Source of the DNA: Kangiella sediminilitoris
GTDB lineage: Bacteria > Pseudomonadota > Gammaproteobacteria > Enterobacterales > Kangiellaceae
NCBI RefSeq assembly: GCF_001708405.1
Contig: NZ_CP012418.1
Location: forward strand, 1,888,501-1,952,500
Direction of reading: 5' to 3'
DNA: 64,000 bases
In this document: one piece after another, positions 27,615 through 38,925 of the stretch
How the letters are laid out: the number at the start of each line of letters is the position of its first letter
Position numbering within the stretch: position 1 is the first letter of the stretch
Notes under the pieces: generated by a model
What the model saw: the letters and a program-made list of their open reading frames with translations, nothing else
What the model was told of the DNA's origin: nothing
The model's database searches: none
Program-made: the position numbers and the translations under genes

Positions 27615-29068
27615 TACTTCTGCTCCTTCGGCATTAACTTTTTGAAGTCCAGTCCTACCTGAACCCATGATGGCGCCAGGCTACCTACATTTCCGGCACC
27701 CTGCGTCACGAGCACGTCTCCGTCCTCCAGCAGGTGAGACAGTGCTTCTGGTAATTCATCAATTTTCTCAACGAAAATTGGTTCAATCTTCCCACGTTGA
27801 CGAATACTGCGGCATAATGATCGACTATCAGCTCCCGGAACCGGCTCTTCACCAGCAGCGTAAACTTCCAACATCACCAGCTCATCAACTTCACTCAATA
27901 CCGCACAAAAATCTTCATATAAATCTCGAGTTCGGCTATAACGATGTGGCTGATACACCATAACTAACCGGCGCTCAGGCCAACTTTGACGCAACGCCTT
28001 GATGGTCGCATTAACCTCACTCGGATGATGACCATAATCATCCACCAGGGTGACCGTTTTATCGTCTATCGTGAAGTCGCCATACATCTGGAAGCGACGG
28101 CCGATACCTTCAAACTCTGACAATGCTTTTTGGATTGCTTTGTCGCTGACACCATCATCGGTGGCAACGGCAATAGCCGCCAGTGCATTCTGAACGTTGT
28201 GCTTACCCGGAAGATTTAATTCAATCTCAAGTTCACCAACACAGTCCCGACGCACAACTTTAAAGAAGCTTTTTGTTCCTCTCTGTTCATAGTCAATAGC
28301 CCTCACGTCAGCCTTCTGATTGAATCCATAAGTCACCGTAGGACGCGATACTCTGGGCGTTAATTCCTGTACGGTTTCATCATCTATACACATCACGGCC
28401 AAACCATAAAACGGCAGGTTGTGTAGGAAATCGATAAAGTTACTTTCTAAATTTTTAAAGTCCCCGCCATAAGTATCCATATGGTCGGCTTCAATATTGG
28501 TAACCACAGAAACCATTGGCTGGAGATGTAAGAACGATGCATCACTTTCGTCCGCCTCGGCTATGAAGTAACGACTTTTGCCCAGTTTTGCATTCGAACC
28601 GGCGCTATTGAGTAAGCCACCGATAACAAATGTTGGGTCATACCCACCTTCAGCGTAGATACTTGCCAGTAAACTGGTAGTAGTCGTTTTACCGTGAGTA
28701 CCAGCTACTGCAATACCGTGTCTGAACCGCATCAATTCCGCTAGCATTTCAGCACGTCGAACGATAGGTACACGACGTTCTTTAGCTGCTTCTACTTCTG
28801 GGTTGTTCTTAGGAATAGCGGTTGAGCAGACAACCACATCGACATCCAGAATATTGTTGCCTCTATGTCCCAGGAAGATTTCTGCACCTAGCTCTTCTAG
28901 CCTGTGAGTAACGTGGCTTTGACGGAGATCCGAACCACTTACCTGGTATCCTAGGTTAAGTAATACTTCCGCGATACCGCTCATACCCGCACCACCGATG
29001 CCGATAAAGTGTATACGCTTTATTCGACGCATTTCCGGGATCGCCTGTTGGATATTATCTTGACTCAT
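27614..29068 (-). CDS. murC: UDP-N-acetylmuramate--L-alanine ligase
   Basis: Adds L-Ala to UDP-MurNAc. The 484 residues show the N-terminal UDP-binding GIGGAGMSG (23-31), the ATP loop GTHGKTTT (123-130), the Mur central domain ([24 protein letters not shown]) and the C-terminal domain ([17 protein letters not shown]). Start ATG with GGAGG upstream. It overlaps murG by 14 bp and shares one base with ddlB. Confidence 0.97.
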   Translation of the reverse strand: MSQDNIQQAIPEMRRIKRIHFIGIGGAGMSGIAEVLLNLGYQVSGSDLRQSHVTHRLEELGAEIFLGHRGNNILDVDVVVCSTAIPKNNPEVEAAKERRVPIVRRAEMLAELMRFRHGIAVAGTHGKTTTTSLLASIYAEGGYDPTFVIGGLLNSAGSNAKLGKSRYFIAEADESDASFLHLQPMVSVVTNIEADHMDTYGGDFKNLESNFIDFLHNLPFYGLAVMCIDDETVQELTPRVSRPTVTYGFNQKADVRAIDYEQRGTKSFFKVVRRDCVGELEIELNLPGKHNVQNALAAIAVATDDGVSDKAIQKALSEFEGIGRRFQMYGDFTIDDKTVTLVDDYGHHPSEVNATIKALRQSWPERRLVMVYQPHRYSRTRDLYEDFCAVLSEVDELVMLEVYAAGEEPVPGADSRSLCRSIRQRGKIEPIFVEKIDELPEALSHLLEDGDVLVTQGAGNVGSLAPSWVQVGLDFKKLMPKEQK

Positions 29069-30230
29069 TTGCGTCCTCCGGCATCGTATCTTTGTCTGTT
29101 GTCACTTTAGTTTCTTTTTGAATTCTGTAATCGCCAATAGCTGCTCGCTTACAATAATCAGCTACCTGTTCGGTTGCATATGGCTTCGCCAGTTTTTTGG
29201 CCATTGCAGCCATTTCAATTAAATGTTCCTTATCGTTTGCTAAAGAAGTCACTTGCTGAGCCAACACGGTTTCATCCAGATCATGTTGCTGGATAATCAA
29301 CGCGGCTCCCTGACTGGCCAAATAACGAGCATTATGCGTCTGATGATCATCAACGGCGTGAGGATAAGGTACAAATATTGCTGCACATCCTGCTGCTGCT
29401 ATCTCTGCAACCGTTAAAGCACCCGCTCGGCAAATAACCAGGTCAGCCCAGCTATAAGCTTCCGCCATATCTTCAATAAATTCCGTTACGTCATGTGTAA
29501 TCAGCTGATTTTTGATCTGTTTATAGCGTGCCGCTACATCACCTAAATTACCCCTTCCACATTGGTGTCGAACATCAACATTTAAGCCGCCGTTAATTAT
29601 GTCGAGCATCGCAGGGACTTTTTGATTCAGGATCATGGCACCACGGCTACCACCTATTACTAATATTTTGATGGTTCCATTATCTCGGTGTATGCGTTGC
29701 TCAGCGTTAGCAATAGCCATTAAATCTGTTCTTACAGGGTTCCCAACGGTTGCCAGCTTATTACTGTTATCAAACGCCCCGGGGTAAGCCTGTAGCGTAA
29801 TATTGCTCAAGCGATTCAGGTAACTGTTGGTCATCCCTGCAATTGCATTCTGTTCGTGTAACACCAGAGGGACTCCGCAAAGCTTGGCAGCAATCCCTCC
29901 TGGGCCACTGGCGAAACCACCCATTCCCAAAGCTACGTCGGGTTTCACCTTTTTAATAACCGCGCGCGCTTTTAACACGCTGTTCAGTAGCTGGAATGGT
30001 GCTTTTAATAATGACGTCAGGCCTTTCTTGCGAATACCTTTAACTGGAAGCAATGTCATGCGAATGCCATGTTTTGGCACCAACTCTTCTTCCATGCCAC
30101 CCTCAGAGCCTAACCAGTGCAGCTTCCAGCCCTGTTGCTGTAAATGCTTGCCCACGGCAAGAGCCGGGAAGATATGTCCTCCCGTTCCACCAGCCATCAG
30201 AAGAATGGTCTTATTAACGGAGTCACTCAT
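29055..30230 (-). CDS. murG: Undecaprenyl-PP-MurNAc-pentapeptide GlcNAc transferase
   Basis: Peripheral inner-membrane glycosyltransferase that converts lipid I to lipid II. The 391-aa protein has the first Gly-rich loop [13 protein letters not shown] (about 12-24), a second loop [10 protein letters not shown], and the donor-site region [15 protein letters not shown] followed by [14 protein letters not shown]. The last 20 or so residues are a hydrophilic Lys/Asp/Glu-rich tail beyond the usual MurG end. Its ATG overlaps the ftsW stop (ATGA). Confidence 0.96.
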   Translation of the reverse strand: MSDSVNKTILLMAGGTGGHIFPALAVGKHLQQQGWKLHWLGSEGGMEEELVPKHGIRMTLLPVKGIRKKGLTSLLKAPFQLLNSVLKARAVIKKVKPDVALGMGGFASGPGGIAAKLCGVPLVLHEQNAIAGMTNSYLNRLSNITLQAYPGAFDNSNKLATVGNPVRTDLMAIANAEQRIHRDNGTIKILVIGGSRGAMILNQKVPAMLDIINGGLNVDVRHQCGRGNLGDVAARYKQIKNQLITHDVTEFIEDMAEAYSWADLVICRAGALTVAEIAAAGCAAIFVPYPHAVDDHQTHNARYLASQGAALIIQQHDLDETVLAQQVTSLANDKEHLIEMAAMAKKLAKPYATEQVADYCKRAAIGDYRIQKETKVTTDKDTMPEDANESR

Positions 30231-31450
30231 GAATGACCTCCTCGACTTTTTTGACGATAGCCACTTTTCGCCTTTGAAAACTCGTGTTCTTTTCGACGCA
30301 CTTCAAAATCAACTCTCAAAAGCACTGCCATGGCTACGCAACTAACAATAAGCGAATTACCACCGTAACTAATAAACGGTAATGTAAGCCCTTTGGTCGG
30401 TAATGAACCACTAGCCACACCGATATTTATCAGTGCCTGCAAACTTAGCCAGAAACCGATTCCATAAGACATATAAGCAGCGAAGTGATGCTCCATCTTT
30501 AAAGCTCTTCGACCAATGCTTAGCGCTTTCCAGAAAATAATGGCAAATAACGAAATCACCAGTAACACACCAACAAAGCCAAATTCTTCCGCAAACACAG
30601 CAAAGACAAAGTCAGTATGAGCCTCGGGCAGATAAGATAATTTTTGTACGCTGTTACCGAGACCAACACCAAACCAATCACCACGGCCAAAGGCAATCAA
30701 TGACTGCACTAACTGATATCCGCTGCCAAATTGATCAGCCCAAGGATCAAGGAAACTGGTTAAGCGCTTCATTCGATAGGGCTCCTGCCAGGCGACTAAT
30801 CCCATCACAATCCCAACAAATACCGTTAGTGTGATGAACTGCCACAGCCTGGCGCCAGCTAAAAACATCATCGCCAAAGCCGTTGCAACGATTACTGCTG
30901 AAGTTCCAAAGTCTGGTTGTAGCAGCAGGAATGCGACCACCAGACCAATGACAACAAGCGGCTTCATAAATCCCCTAATCTGAGTCTGTAACTCATCGCT
31001 ACGTCTGACCAGATATCCTGCTAAATAAATGACTAAGAAGAATTTCATTAATTCTGCCGGTTGTACTGTCAATGGGCCGACTCCAATCCAGCGTTTACTG
31101 CCATTAACCTCACGACCTATGACTAAAACTGCTACCAGTAGTACAATTCCTAATACCAGGAATTTAGGGCCATTTTCCTGCCAGAACCGCGTATCCAGCT
31201 GTAACGTCATAATTGCAGCTACGATAGCAATAGATAGATAAACGCAATGCCTGATCAGGAAGTAGAATTCATTACCCTTCATATGATCTTCTGCGAACGG
31301 CATTGAGCTGGATGCCACCATTACCACACCTATCGCCAATAAGGTAATGACAGGTCCTAGCAACCAGGGATCCAGACGCGTTCTAGGATCAGACAATTTT
31401 AGTTGTTCTGCAAAATCGTTTAAGCGCAATACGTTAACTAAACCTGTCAT
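30227..31450 (-). CDS. ftsW: Septal peptidoglycan polymerase FtsW (SEDS family)
   Basis: SEDS glycosyltransferase that polymerises lipid II at the septum with FtsI. The 407-aa protein has about ten membrane helices and the SEDS signatures, including NGSKRWIGVGPLTVQPAEL, LLQPDFGTSAV with the catalytic Asp, GRGDWFGVGLGNSVQKL, PEAHTDFVFAVFAEEFG and GLTLPFISYGGNSL. The basic cytosolic C-terminus is typical. Overlaps of four bases with both murD and murG indicate coupled translation. Confidence 0.96.
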   Translation of the reverse strand: MTGLVNVLRLNDFAEQLKLSDPRTRLDPWLLGPVITLLAIGVVMVASSSMPFAEDHMKGNEFYFLIRHCVYLSIAIVAAIMTLQLDTRFWQENGPKFLVLGIVLLVAVLVIGREVNGSKRWIGVGPLTVQPAELMKFFLVIYLAGYLVRRSDELQTQIRGFMKPLVVIGLVVAFLLLQPDFGTSAVIVATALAMMFLAGARLWQFITLTVFVGIVMGLVAWQEPYRMKRLTSFLDPWADQFGSGYQLVQSLIAFGRGDWFGVGLGNSVQKLSYLPEAHTDFVFAVFAEEFGFVGVLLVISLFAIIFWKALSIGRRALKMEHHFAAYMSYGIGFWLSLQALINIGVASGSLPTKGLTLPFISYGGNSLIVSCVAMAVLLRVDFEVRRKEHEFSKAKSGYRQKSRGGHS

Positions 31451-32772
31451 AACGCCTCCACCAATTGCTCGAACTGCTCACCACGTTCGATGTAGTTCTT
31501 AAACATATCCCAACTGGCGCAGGCCGGTGATAGTAATACGCAATCACCGGGCTTGCTGGAAGCTACAGCCTGTTCCACTGCCTGAGACAAGTTTTCCACG
31601 ATGACTGAGCGGTCTTGTGCTAATGATGCAATCTCAACACCATCCTTGCCAAAACAGATCAATGTTTTAGCGTGTTTATTAATGCTGTCCGCAAGACTCG
31701 ACAAATCCGAACCTTTTGCATCTCCACCAGCGATTAATACAATTTTGTGATTAAATTTCGGGGCAAAACTGTTTATAGCGGCAACTGTAGCACCAACGTT
31801 GGTTGCCTTAGAGTCATTAATAAAGGTAACCCCATTTTTCACCGCCACAAGCTGGCTACGGTGAGGCATACCAGCATAGTGTTTTGCACTCTGAATCACT
31901 GCCTCATCAATGGGGATGCCTACAGCATCAAGTAGAGCGAAGGCTGCAGCGACATTCAGAGCATTATGAGCACCCTGCAGGGTTAGCTCATTTAAGGACA
32001 TTAGCTTTTTGTGGTGTCCAACTAATGCCCCATTCTTCAGATCAACCTGCCAATCTGATTTGCTGCCAAATCCAAAGGAAGTGACGTCTGCTCCAGTTCT
32101 ACCCGGCTGTGTTACTTCATCTTCCGCATTAACTACAATCTTCTTGGCATGATTGAATATTCTTTGTTTAGCCTCGACGTATTCCTTGTAGTCTGCATAT
32201 CGGTCAAGGTGGTCTTCACTGACATTCAGAATGGTGGCAACCGCAGGTTGTAAAGTATAAGTCGTCTCAAGTTGGAAGCTTGAAAGTTCCAATACTGAGA
32301 CTGCATCTTTTTCACTATGCTGCAACAGTTCAAGCGCCGGCATACCTATATTGCCGCCAACCAACGCCTTGTTGCCGCTGGCTTCAAGCAACAAACCTAC
32401 CAGTTCAGTAACCGTGCTCTTACCATTTGATCCTGTGATCGCAATTACTGGCGTAGTATTAGCCTGTGCAAATAACTCGATATCACCTACGATTTCAACC
32501 CCAAAATCCTTCGCTCTTGCAATGTCTGGATTCGTCACAGCAATTCCAGGGCTGACCACTAACTGGTCATAGCCAAGCATTTTCTGGCCATTCCAGTCTA
32601 CTAAGGCGTCTTTATCAATTTTTGCGAGCTCGTCTGCTCCTGGTGGATGTGTACGGGTATCCATGACCTTGAAAGGTTGGTTTTGTGCTGATAAATAACG
32701 CGCAACCGAAAGCCCGGTTTGTCCCAAACCGAGAATTAAGCGGTTCTTATTGTCGATTGCTTGCGTTTGCAT
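31447..32772 (-). CDS. murD: UDP-N-acetylmuramoyl-L-alanine--D-glutamate ligase
   Basis: Adds D-Glu to UDP-MurNAc-L-Ala. The ATG at 32772 is chosen because it gives a family-like N-terminus (RLILGLGQTGLSVARYL) 20 bp after mraY; the longer open frame runs back into mraY. The 441-aa protein has the ATP loop GSNGKST (114-120), central-domain motifs (LELSSFQLE, NVSEDHLDRY, GAHNALN) and the C-terminal FINDSKATN and LLSPACASWD(M)F motifs. Confidence 0.96.
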   Translation of the reverse strand: MQTQAIDNKNRLILGLGQTGLSVARYLSAQNQPFKVMDTRTHPPGADELAKIDKDALVDWNGQKMLGYDQLVVSPGIAVTNPDIARAKDFGVEIVGDIELFAQANTTPVIAITGSNGKSTVTELVGLLLEASGNKALVGGNIGMPALELLQHSEKDAVSVLELSSFQLETTYTLQPAVATILNVSEDHLDRYADYKEYVEAKQRIFNHAKKIVVNAEDEVTQPGRTGADVTSFGFGSKSDWQVDLKNGALVGHHKKLMSLNELTLQGAHNALNVAAAFALLDAVGIPIDEAVIQSAKHYAGMPHRSQLVAVKNGVTFINDSKATNVGATVAAINSFAPKFNHKIVLIAGGDAKGSDLSSLADSINKHAKTLICFGKDGVEIASLAQDRSVIVENLSQAVEQAVASSKPGDCVLLSPACASWDMFKNYIERGEQFEQLVEAL

Positions 32773-32792
32773 CAGCTTACATAAACTCCCTA

Positions 32793-33872
32793 TTAACGTA
32801 CTTTCAGGGTTGCTAAACCAACCAGCACCAGGATCAATGAAATAATCCAGAAGCGCACGATCACTCGAGGCTCTGGCCACCCTTTTAATTCATAATGATG
32901 ATGTAATGGCGCCATCTTAAAAATTCTTTTTCCAGTCAACTTGTATGAACCGACCTGTAACATTACAGAAACGGTCTCTATGACGAAGACCCCACCCATA
33001 ATGAAAAGGACTAATTCCTGTCTAACAATCACAGCAATTGTGCCAAGCGCCGCGCCCAATCCAAGAGCTCCCACATCACCCATAAAGACTTGCGCCGGAT
33101 AGGTGTTGAACCACAGGAAGCCTAAGCCAGCACCAACAATAGCGGCTGAAAAAATTACCAGTTCTCCAACACCGTTGATATATGGAATGGCAAGATATTC
33201 TGAGAACACCTGGTTACCAGTAAGGTAAGCGAATATCCCAAGTCCGCCAGCGACCAGAACTGTAGGTAAAATGGCAAGCCCGTCTAGGCCATCGGTGAGA
33301 TTCACTGCATTACTGGTACCAACAATCACGAAGTAGGCCATGAATACAAACATCAGCCCAAGCTGTGGCATGACATCTTTGACAAAGGGTACCAGCAGCT
33401 GAGTTTCCTGCGGACTGGCTGTGTAGAAGAGATATATTGCAATACCAGCACCAATCACTGACTGCCACAGATATTTCCAGCGAGCGATAAGCCCTTTAGG
33501 ATCTTTTCTAACCAATTTAATATAATCATCGGCTAAGCCCACTAGGCCAAACCCCACTATGGCGACCAGGCAAACCCAAAGATATCGGTTTTCCAGCTCT
33601 CCCCATAACAGGCAAGCCAGCACGATAGCCACAATAATTAAGGCACCACCCATGGTTGGTGTACCGGCTTTACTCAAGTGTGTCTGCGGTCCGTCGTCAC
33701 GAACAGTCTGACCGATCTGATAACTACTCAAGCGTCGGATCATTGGCGGCCCCACCAATAACGAGATACCTAATGCCGTGAGCACGCTCAAGATTGAGCG
33801 GAACGTCAAGTATTGAAATACATTAAAACCTGAGTAAAACTCTGATAAATATTCTGCCAACCAGGTTAGCAT
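32793..33872 (-). CDS. mraY: Phospho-MurNAc-pentapeptide translocase (lipid I synthase)
   Basis: Transfers phospho-MurNAc-pentapeptide to undecaprenyl phosphate. The 359 residues have about ten membrane helices and the family motifs [16 protein letters not shown] (aspartate pair), [13 protein letters not shown] and the [11 protein letters not shown] loop near 324-334. Length is the usual 360. It is 2 bp after murF. Confidence 0.97.
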   Translation of the reverse strand: MLTWLAEYLSEFYSGFNVFQYLTFRSILSVLTALGISLLVGPPMIRRLSSYQIGQTVRDDGPQTHLSKAGTPTMGGALIIVAIVLACLLWGELENRYLWVCLVAIVGFGLVGLADDYIKLVRKDPKGLIARWKYLWQSVIGAGIAIYLFYTASPQETQLLVPFVKDVMPQLGLMFVFMAYFVIVGTSNAVNLTDGLDGLAILPTVLVAGGLGIFAYLTGNQVFSEYLAIPYINGVGELVIFSAAIVGAGLGFLWFNTYPAQVFMGDVGALGLGAALGTIAVIVRQELVLFIMGGVFVIETVSVMLQVGSYKLTGKRIFKMAPLHHHYELKGWPEPRVIVRFWIISLILVLVGLATLKVR

Positions 33873-33874
33873 GG

Positions 33875-35257
33875 TTAACCTCCCCTCTTATCTGTTAGTT
33901 GTGGCTCTATTAACGCCTGTACTACTTGTTCCATGCGAGCACTGCGCGAGCCTTTAATTAAAATTATTTGTTGTGATGTTATTTGTTCTTTTATTGCATC
34001 TATCAGAGCAACTTTATCCGCAAACCATTTGCCATTTTCCCCAAATGCTTTGATTGTATGCTTGACGTCTTCTCCCACGACGTACAGTTTTTCTACGCCT
34101 TTATCTTTGGCGTATAAACCAATGTCTTTGTGGTACTGAGCACTGTCTTTCCCAAGCTCCTTCATATCGCCAAAGACAAAAATATGCTCCCCTTGATGTC
34201 CTGTTAAAACATCAATAGCAGCCTTTACTGCTCCAACACTCGCGTTATAGGTGTCATCAATCAATAGACAGCCTTCCAGACCCCGCAAGTGATTTAATCG
34301 TCCTTTGACTTCTCCAGCTGTTTCCAGCCCCTGTTTAATGAGTTCCAAGTCCACATCGAACTGGCTACAAATTGCTGCAGCAACTAATGCATTGGACACG
34401 TTATGCTCACCTGCCAATTGCAATGAAACAGTCACGGTGTCTTTACTGCCAATACTTCTTTTAGTCAAATCAAATGTCACACTGCCTTCTGAATTCAGGT
34501 GGACATTATTGGCACTAAAATGGGCATCATTATGGCGAGATACTGTAACTTTGTGACAGTCGATAAACTCTTCCTGCCATTGTGAAGCAAAGTCACAGTC
34601 CAGATTTATTATCGCTGTTCCATCTTGCCCCAGAGCCTGATAGATTTCGGACTTTGCTTCTGCCACGCCCTCAATGGATCCGAATCCTTCGATATGGGCA
34701 GGTTCAACATTATTGATTACGCTGACATCCGGCTTGGCGATACTGGCACAGTAGGCGATTTCACCCTTATGGTTAGCCCCCATTTCTATCACTGCATAAT
34801 CGTGATCCTGGGTTAACTGTAATAGAGTTAATGGCACACCAATATGATTATTGAAGTTACCCTGTGTAGCTAAGACATTTCCCTTTAAGCGTAATATAGA
34901 TGCGACTAACTCTTTTACGGTGGTTTTTCCCGCGCTGCCAGTAATTCCAATCACTTTTGGATTAACTTCCTGACGTACAAACCTGGCCAGTTGGCCTAAT
35001 GCCTTTTGAGTATCTTTGACCAGTATTTGCGGTAATTCGCTTTCAACCTGTCTGCTGACCATTAGCGCGGAGGCACCTTGGTTTTTGGCGGTATTGATGA
35101 ACTCATGTGCATCAAACCGGTCTCCCACTAATGCAACAAATAAACTGCCCGTGCAATCTTCACGGCTATCAGTCATAACGCGCTCAACGGTCAGGTCATT
35201 ACCGATTAACTGCCCGGCACAGAAGTCTGCAATTGCGGATAAAGTCAAAGGAATCAT
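33875..35257 (-). CDS. murF: UDP-MurNAc-tripeptide--D-Ala-D-Ala ligase
   Basis: Last cytoplasmic ligase of the pathway, adding D-Ala-D-Ala. The 460-aa protein has an N-terminal domain with MTDSRE, the ATP loop GSAGKTT (107-113), [35 protein letters not shown], and the C-terminal DDTYNAS and VFGDMKELG motifs. It overlaps murE by four bases and runs into mraY 2 bp later. Confidence 0.96.
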   Translation of the reverse strand: MIPLTLSAIADFCAGQLIGNDLTVERVMTDSREDCTGSLFVALVGDRFDAHEFINTAKNQGASALMVSRQVESELPQILVKDTQKALGQLARFVRQEVNPKVIGITGSAGKTTVKELVASILRLKGNVLATQGNFNNHIGVPLTLLQLTQDHDYAVIEMGANHKGEIAYCASIAKPDVSVINNVEPAHIEGFGSIEGVAEAKSEIYQALGQDGTAIINLDCDFASQWQEEFIDCHKVTVSRHNDAHFSANNVHLNSEGSVTFDLTKRSIGSKDTVTVSLQLAGEHNVSNALVAAAICSQFDVDLELIKQGLETAGEVKGRLNHLRGLEGCLLIDDTYNASVGAVKAAIDVLTGHQGEHIFVFGDMKELGKDSAQYHKDIGLYAKDKGVEKLYVVGEDVKHTIKAFGENGKWFADKVALIDAIKEQITSQQIILIKGSRSARMEQVVQALIEPQLTDKRGG

Positions 35258-36819
35258 TCAGTTACCTCCATCAACTCCGCCACAGACTCTAAGTCGCTGT
35301 AATGGATTTTTTCAGTACCAATCACCTGATAGTCCTCATGCCCTTTGCCAGCCACAAGAATCATGTCCTTCGGCCCTGCATTTTCAAGAGCATACTTGAT
35401 CGCCTCCAGACGGCTGCTAATGTAAGGAGTCTCTTGATTGGCCATACCCTTGCGAATCATCTCGACTATTGATTCACGCTCTTCAGTCCGTGGGTTATCA
35501 TCTGTAATAATGACCTTATCAGCATGGCTTTCAGCAACTTTGCCCATAATAGGCCTTTTACTGTTATCTCGATCCCCGCCGCAGCCAAAAACTGCCCACA
35601 CCTCACCCTCAGAGCAATGCGCTCTTAAAGCTTCCAGGGCCTTTTCTAAAGCATCAGGTGTATGTGCATAATCGACTACGATAGTTGGCTTTCCCGTTCC
35701 ACTAAATTTCTGCATTCGACCCGGAACAGAGTTTGCTGAGTTTAACGCGACAATCCACTTATGACTGTCGCCTAGCATGGCCCCTAATGCTCCAGCGACT
35801 GCCATGATATTGGATAAGTTAAACTGCCCAAGCAAGCTGGAGTGCAGCTTTGCACTACCCCACGGTGTATGAAGATCGGCCTTTATTCCCTGTAAGCTTA
35901 GGTATGTATTCTCGCTAGTTATCCAATGCCCCTTATGAATTTCCTTATCTTCACCGCGCTGACTGTAAGCAATTTTTTCACATTTAATCTCACTATCCTG
36001 CAACAAACGGCAGCCGTATTCATCATCAGCGTTGATAACCACAGCTTTTAAGTCTTTCTTTAAAAACAGTTGACGCTTGGCCTGAAAGTAGGACTCCATG
36101 TCACCGTGATAATCCAAGTGGTCCACTGACAGGTTTGTAAATAGAGCGACACTAAATTCGACCCCATTGACGCGCCCCTGTAATAAGCCATGTGACGAGA
36201 CTTCCATCGTCATATAATGGTTCTTTTGCTGTAAATATTCAGCACAGATTCGCTGTAAGGTTACGGCATCCGGTGTTGTGTTCTGTGTCACCTGTAGCGC
36301 AGAGGGATTGCCATTACCGATCGTGCTTAACATCAAGGTGGGGTAATGTAAAAACTCCAACGCCTGTGCCAGCAAATAGCAACAGCTGGTTTTACCGTTT
36401 GTTCCTGTAATACCAGTGACGGTCATTTTGCGAGTTGGATTTCCATAGAATCGAGCTGCAATAATTCCACTGAACTGTATCAGGTCTTTTATGGCAACCA
36501 GAGGAATACCTTGATAATTCAAAAGGCACACATCACTATCGGAGGTATGCTCCAAATCCACAAACTCTTCAAGCCCCTCTTTTTCAGCAACTATGGCTTT
36601 GGCGCCCGCTTCTACAGCTTGCTTAAAATAATTTCTTCCATCGGCTACATGGCCAGGATAGGCAATAAATAAAACGTCATCAGTTACAGCTCGACTATCA
36701 AGACAGACCCCAGCAACCTCATACTCTGCGAGATTACCCATCTGCTCTTTCGAAATCAGTCCCTTCAACACTCGTGAAAGTGTTTTTGGTTTGAAGTTAC
36801 TACCCAGGTACTTAGTCAT
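35254..36819 (-). CDS. murE: UDP-MurNAc-L-Ala-D-Glu--meso-diaminopimelate ligase
   Basis: Adds the third stem-peptide residue. The 521-aa protein has the ATP loop GTNGKTS (139-145), NLSVDHLDYHG, GQFNLSNIMA, VVDYAHTPDALEKAL and FGCGGDRDNSKRPIM. The motif DNPRTE near residue 435 is the signature of enzymes that use meso-diaminopimelate rather than lysine, so this bacterium should have DAP-type peptidoglycan. It overlaps the ftsI 3' end by 8 bp. It is somewhat longer than E. coli MurE (495 aa), with the extra length in the N-terminal domain. Confidence 0.96.
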   Translation of the reverse strand: MTKYLGSNFKPKTLSRVLKGLISKEQMGNLAEYEVAGVCLDSRAVTDDVLFIAYPGHVADGRNYFKQAVEAGAKAIVAEKEGLEEFVDLEHTSDSDVCLLNYQGIPLVAIKDLIQFSGIIAARFYGNPTRKMTVTGITGTNGKTSCCYLLAQALEFLHYPTLMLSTIGNGNPSALQVTQNTTPDAVTLQRICAEYLQQKNHYMTMEVSSHGLLQGRVNGVEFSVALFTNLSVDHLDYHGDMESYFQAKRQLFLKKDLKAVVINADDEYGCRLLQDSEIKCEKIAYSQRGEDKEIHKGHWITSENTYLSLQGIKADLHTPWGSAKLHSSLLGQFNLSNIMAVAGALGAMLGDSHKWIVALNSANSVPGRMQKFSGTGKPTIVVDYAHTPDALEKALEALRAHCSEGEVWAVFGCGGDRDNSKRPIMGKVAESHADKVIITDDNPRTEERESIVEMIRKGMANQETPYISSRLEAIKYALENAGPKDMILVAGKGHEDYQVIGTEKIHYSDLESVAELMEVTE

Positions 36820-38563
36820 GGCTCACCCCTCCAGTAGCAGTTGCAACTGCCGGATGACTCATCTCACCATCTGGAGCAATATTCATAAGATGTAATGCAG
36901 TATCAGCGACTTCCGCAAACACAGGAGCTGAGACTGTACCACCGTAATAACTGTCACCTGCTGGCTCATCTACCATTACTACAATGGCGAACTGTGGGTT
37001 GGTTGCAGGAACCAGGCCTGCAAAATATGTAACGTATTCATCTCCATAACCACCGCGTACGGCTTTTCTCGAAGTACCGGTTTTTCCAGCTACACGATAC
37101 CCATCAACTCTCGCACGCGTACCTGTTCCACCGTCCTGAGTAACCTGCTCCATCATTTTCACTACAGACAAAGCAATTTCAGGTTCAATCACTCGTTCCC
37201 CTTCGATTTCCTCTTCCTCTGAACGCTTCAACAGAGTTGGTGTACGCTTTATTCCGCCAGAGCCTAAAATCGAATACGCCTGAGCAAGCTGAATTGGAGT
37301 GACCATAAAGCCATAACCATATGACCAGGTAGCTTTTTCATGTCGAGACCAGTTTGGTCTAGGAGTTAATTTACCGTCCGCTTCACCTTGAATACCTAAG
37401 CCTGTCTCAACACCAAAACCAACGGCATAAAGGGTACTTAAGAACTCTTCATCCGTTAACTCCAGGGCAATTTTAGACACGCCCATATTACTCGATTTTT
37501 TAATAATGCCATCTAACGTTAAAACACCGTAATTTCGGTGATCTTTAACATAGGCGTAGTCGAGGTACATGCGACCGGGTGACGTGTCTACTTTACTGTC
37601 GACATCAAACTTACCGCTTGTCAGCCCACTTATGACTGTTAGGGGTTTTACTGTCGAGCCCGGCTCAAACATATCTGTAATTGAGCGGTTTCGGGTCAGT
37701 GCTGGTAACCGGCTATCAGAACGGTTGGGGTTGAATGAAGGCTGACTAGCCATGGCTAGAACCTCCCCAGTATGTACGTCCATAACAACAACCGAGCCAC
37801 CTTTTGCTCCGTTAGATAATACTGCTCGTTTCAATTCTTTATAAGCCGCTGACTGTATTCTTGAGTCAATGCTGAGTTGTAGATCATTCCCTTGTTCTGC
37901 CTTTGCCAGAACGCCACGCTCTTCAACCACACGACGATAGAGGTCTACTACGACTTTCTCTTTGCCCGGCTTTCCAGTAAGGAAGGTATCAAATGCTTTT
38001 TCAACACCCTCCAATCCTTTGTCATCAACACCAGTAAATCCAACAACATGCGCAGTCACTTCAGCGCTTGGATAATAGCGTCGGTATTCAGTTTTGAAAT
38101 TAACACCATCGATATCAAGTCGCTTGATATAAAGAGAAACATTTGGATCAACCTGACGCTCGAGCCATACGAAACGGCGGTCAGAACGCTTTTTAACCCA
38201 CTGATTTAATTCGTTTTTATTACGTTTTAACGCAGCTGAAAATGCACTCCACTCCTCGCTGTTTAAAATATCCGGAGTTTTAAGCAAGGTCTCTACGTCT
38301 AACCACACCGACTCTGTTGGCACTGAACGTGCCAGCTCCACACCGTTTCGGTCCATAATTAGACCACGATGACTTGATATACCTTTAACTCTGACTGAGC
38401 GAGATTCTCCCGCTTTAGTTAAGTCTTCCGCCGAAACCACCTGCAAATATGCGGCTCGACCAATCAAAGCTACAAAACCACACAACAGTACGCCGGTCAT
38501 GACGTAAAAACGCCATGTACACAGTGGTACTGTTTTAACTTTGCGGTTCCGAACTTTCTTCAT
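36812..38563 (-). CDS. ftsI: Septal D,D-transpeptidase (PBP3)
   Basis: Cross-links septal peptidoglycan; partner of FtsW. The 583 residues have a short basic cytoplasmic tail, one membrane helix (about 20-40), the pedestal domain (RGLIMDRNGVELA), and the transpeptidase domain with SxxK at Ser303-Lys306 (FEPGSTVKP), SSN at 357-359 and KTG at 494-496 (GKTGTSRK). All catalytic motifs are intact. It is 14 bp after ftsL and overlaps murE by 8 bp. Confidence 0.97.
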   Translation of the reverse strand: MKKVRNRKVKTVPLCTWRFYVMTGVLLCGFVALIGRAAYLQVVSAEDLTKAGESRSVRVKGISSHRGLIMDRNGVELARSVPTESVWLDVETLLKTPDILNSEEWSAFSAALKRNKNELNQWVKKRSDRRFVWLERQVDPNVSLYIKRLDIDGVNFKTEYRRYYPSAEVTAHVVGFTGVDDKGLEGVEKAFDTFLTGKPGKEKVVVDLYRRVVEERGVLAKAEQGNDLQLSIDSRIQSAAYKELKRAVLSNGAKGGSVVVMDVHTGEVLAMASQPSFNPNRSDSRLPALTRNRSITDMFEPGSTVKPLTVISGLTSGKFDVDSKVDTSPGRMYLDYAYVKDHRNYGVLTLDGIIKKSSNMGVSKIALELTDEEFLSTLYAVGFGVETGLGIQGEADGKLTPRPNWSRHEKATWSYGYGFMVTPIQLAQAYSILGSGGIKRTPTLLKRSEEEEIEGERVIEPEIALSVVKMMEQVTQDGGTGTRARVDGYRVAGKTGTSRKAVRGGYGDEYVTYFAGLVPATNPQFAIVVMVDEPAGDSYYGGTVSAPVFAEVADTALHLMNIAPDGEMSHPAVATATGGVSHD

Positions 38564-38577
38564 TACTTTTTGATCCT

Positions 38578-38925
38578 CTACTCTTTACTTCTAAGAGCTG
38601 GTTTCATGATGATCTCATCAGCATTGTCTGTGTGCTTCATTTTTAATTTTTCTTCTGCCAGTTGCTCAATTCTGCTGTGCTCCGCTAACGCGCTTTGCTC
38701 CAGGCGAAGTTTTTGCCATTGCAAATCCAGTGCTGTCTGTTCGTCCTGCAACTGCTTAAACGCTATCGTTGCCTGACGGTGCTGATGGGTCTGATACGCG
38801 ACTACTATTCCTGATACCACAACAACCGCACCCAACATTAATACACCGAAACGTCGCATCAATACTGCTGCCAAGCTATAAAAAGGCCATAAGCTATTGG
38901 TTTCTCTGGCCTTTTTCTTATTCAT
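38578..38925 (-). CDS. ftsL: Cell division protein FtsL
   Basis: Small bitopic divisome protein of 115 residues that activates FtsWI with FtsB and FtsQ. Seen: a basic cytoplasmic N-terminus, one membrane helix (about 28-46), then a leucine/glutamine-rich heptad coiled coil (about 50-95), ending KMKHTDNADEIIM. Identification rests on the topology and on its position between rsmH and ftsI; sequence conservation in this family is low. Its ATG overlaps the rsmH stop (ATGA). Confidence 0.9.
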   Translation of the reverse strand: MNKKKARETNSLWPFYSLAAVLMRRFGVLMLGAVVVVSGIVVAYQTHQHRQATIAFKQLQDEQTALDLQWQKLRLEQSALAEHSRIEQLAEEKLKMKHTDNADEIIMKPALRSKE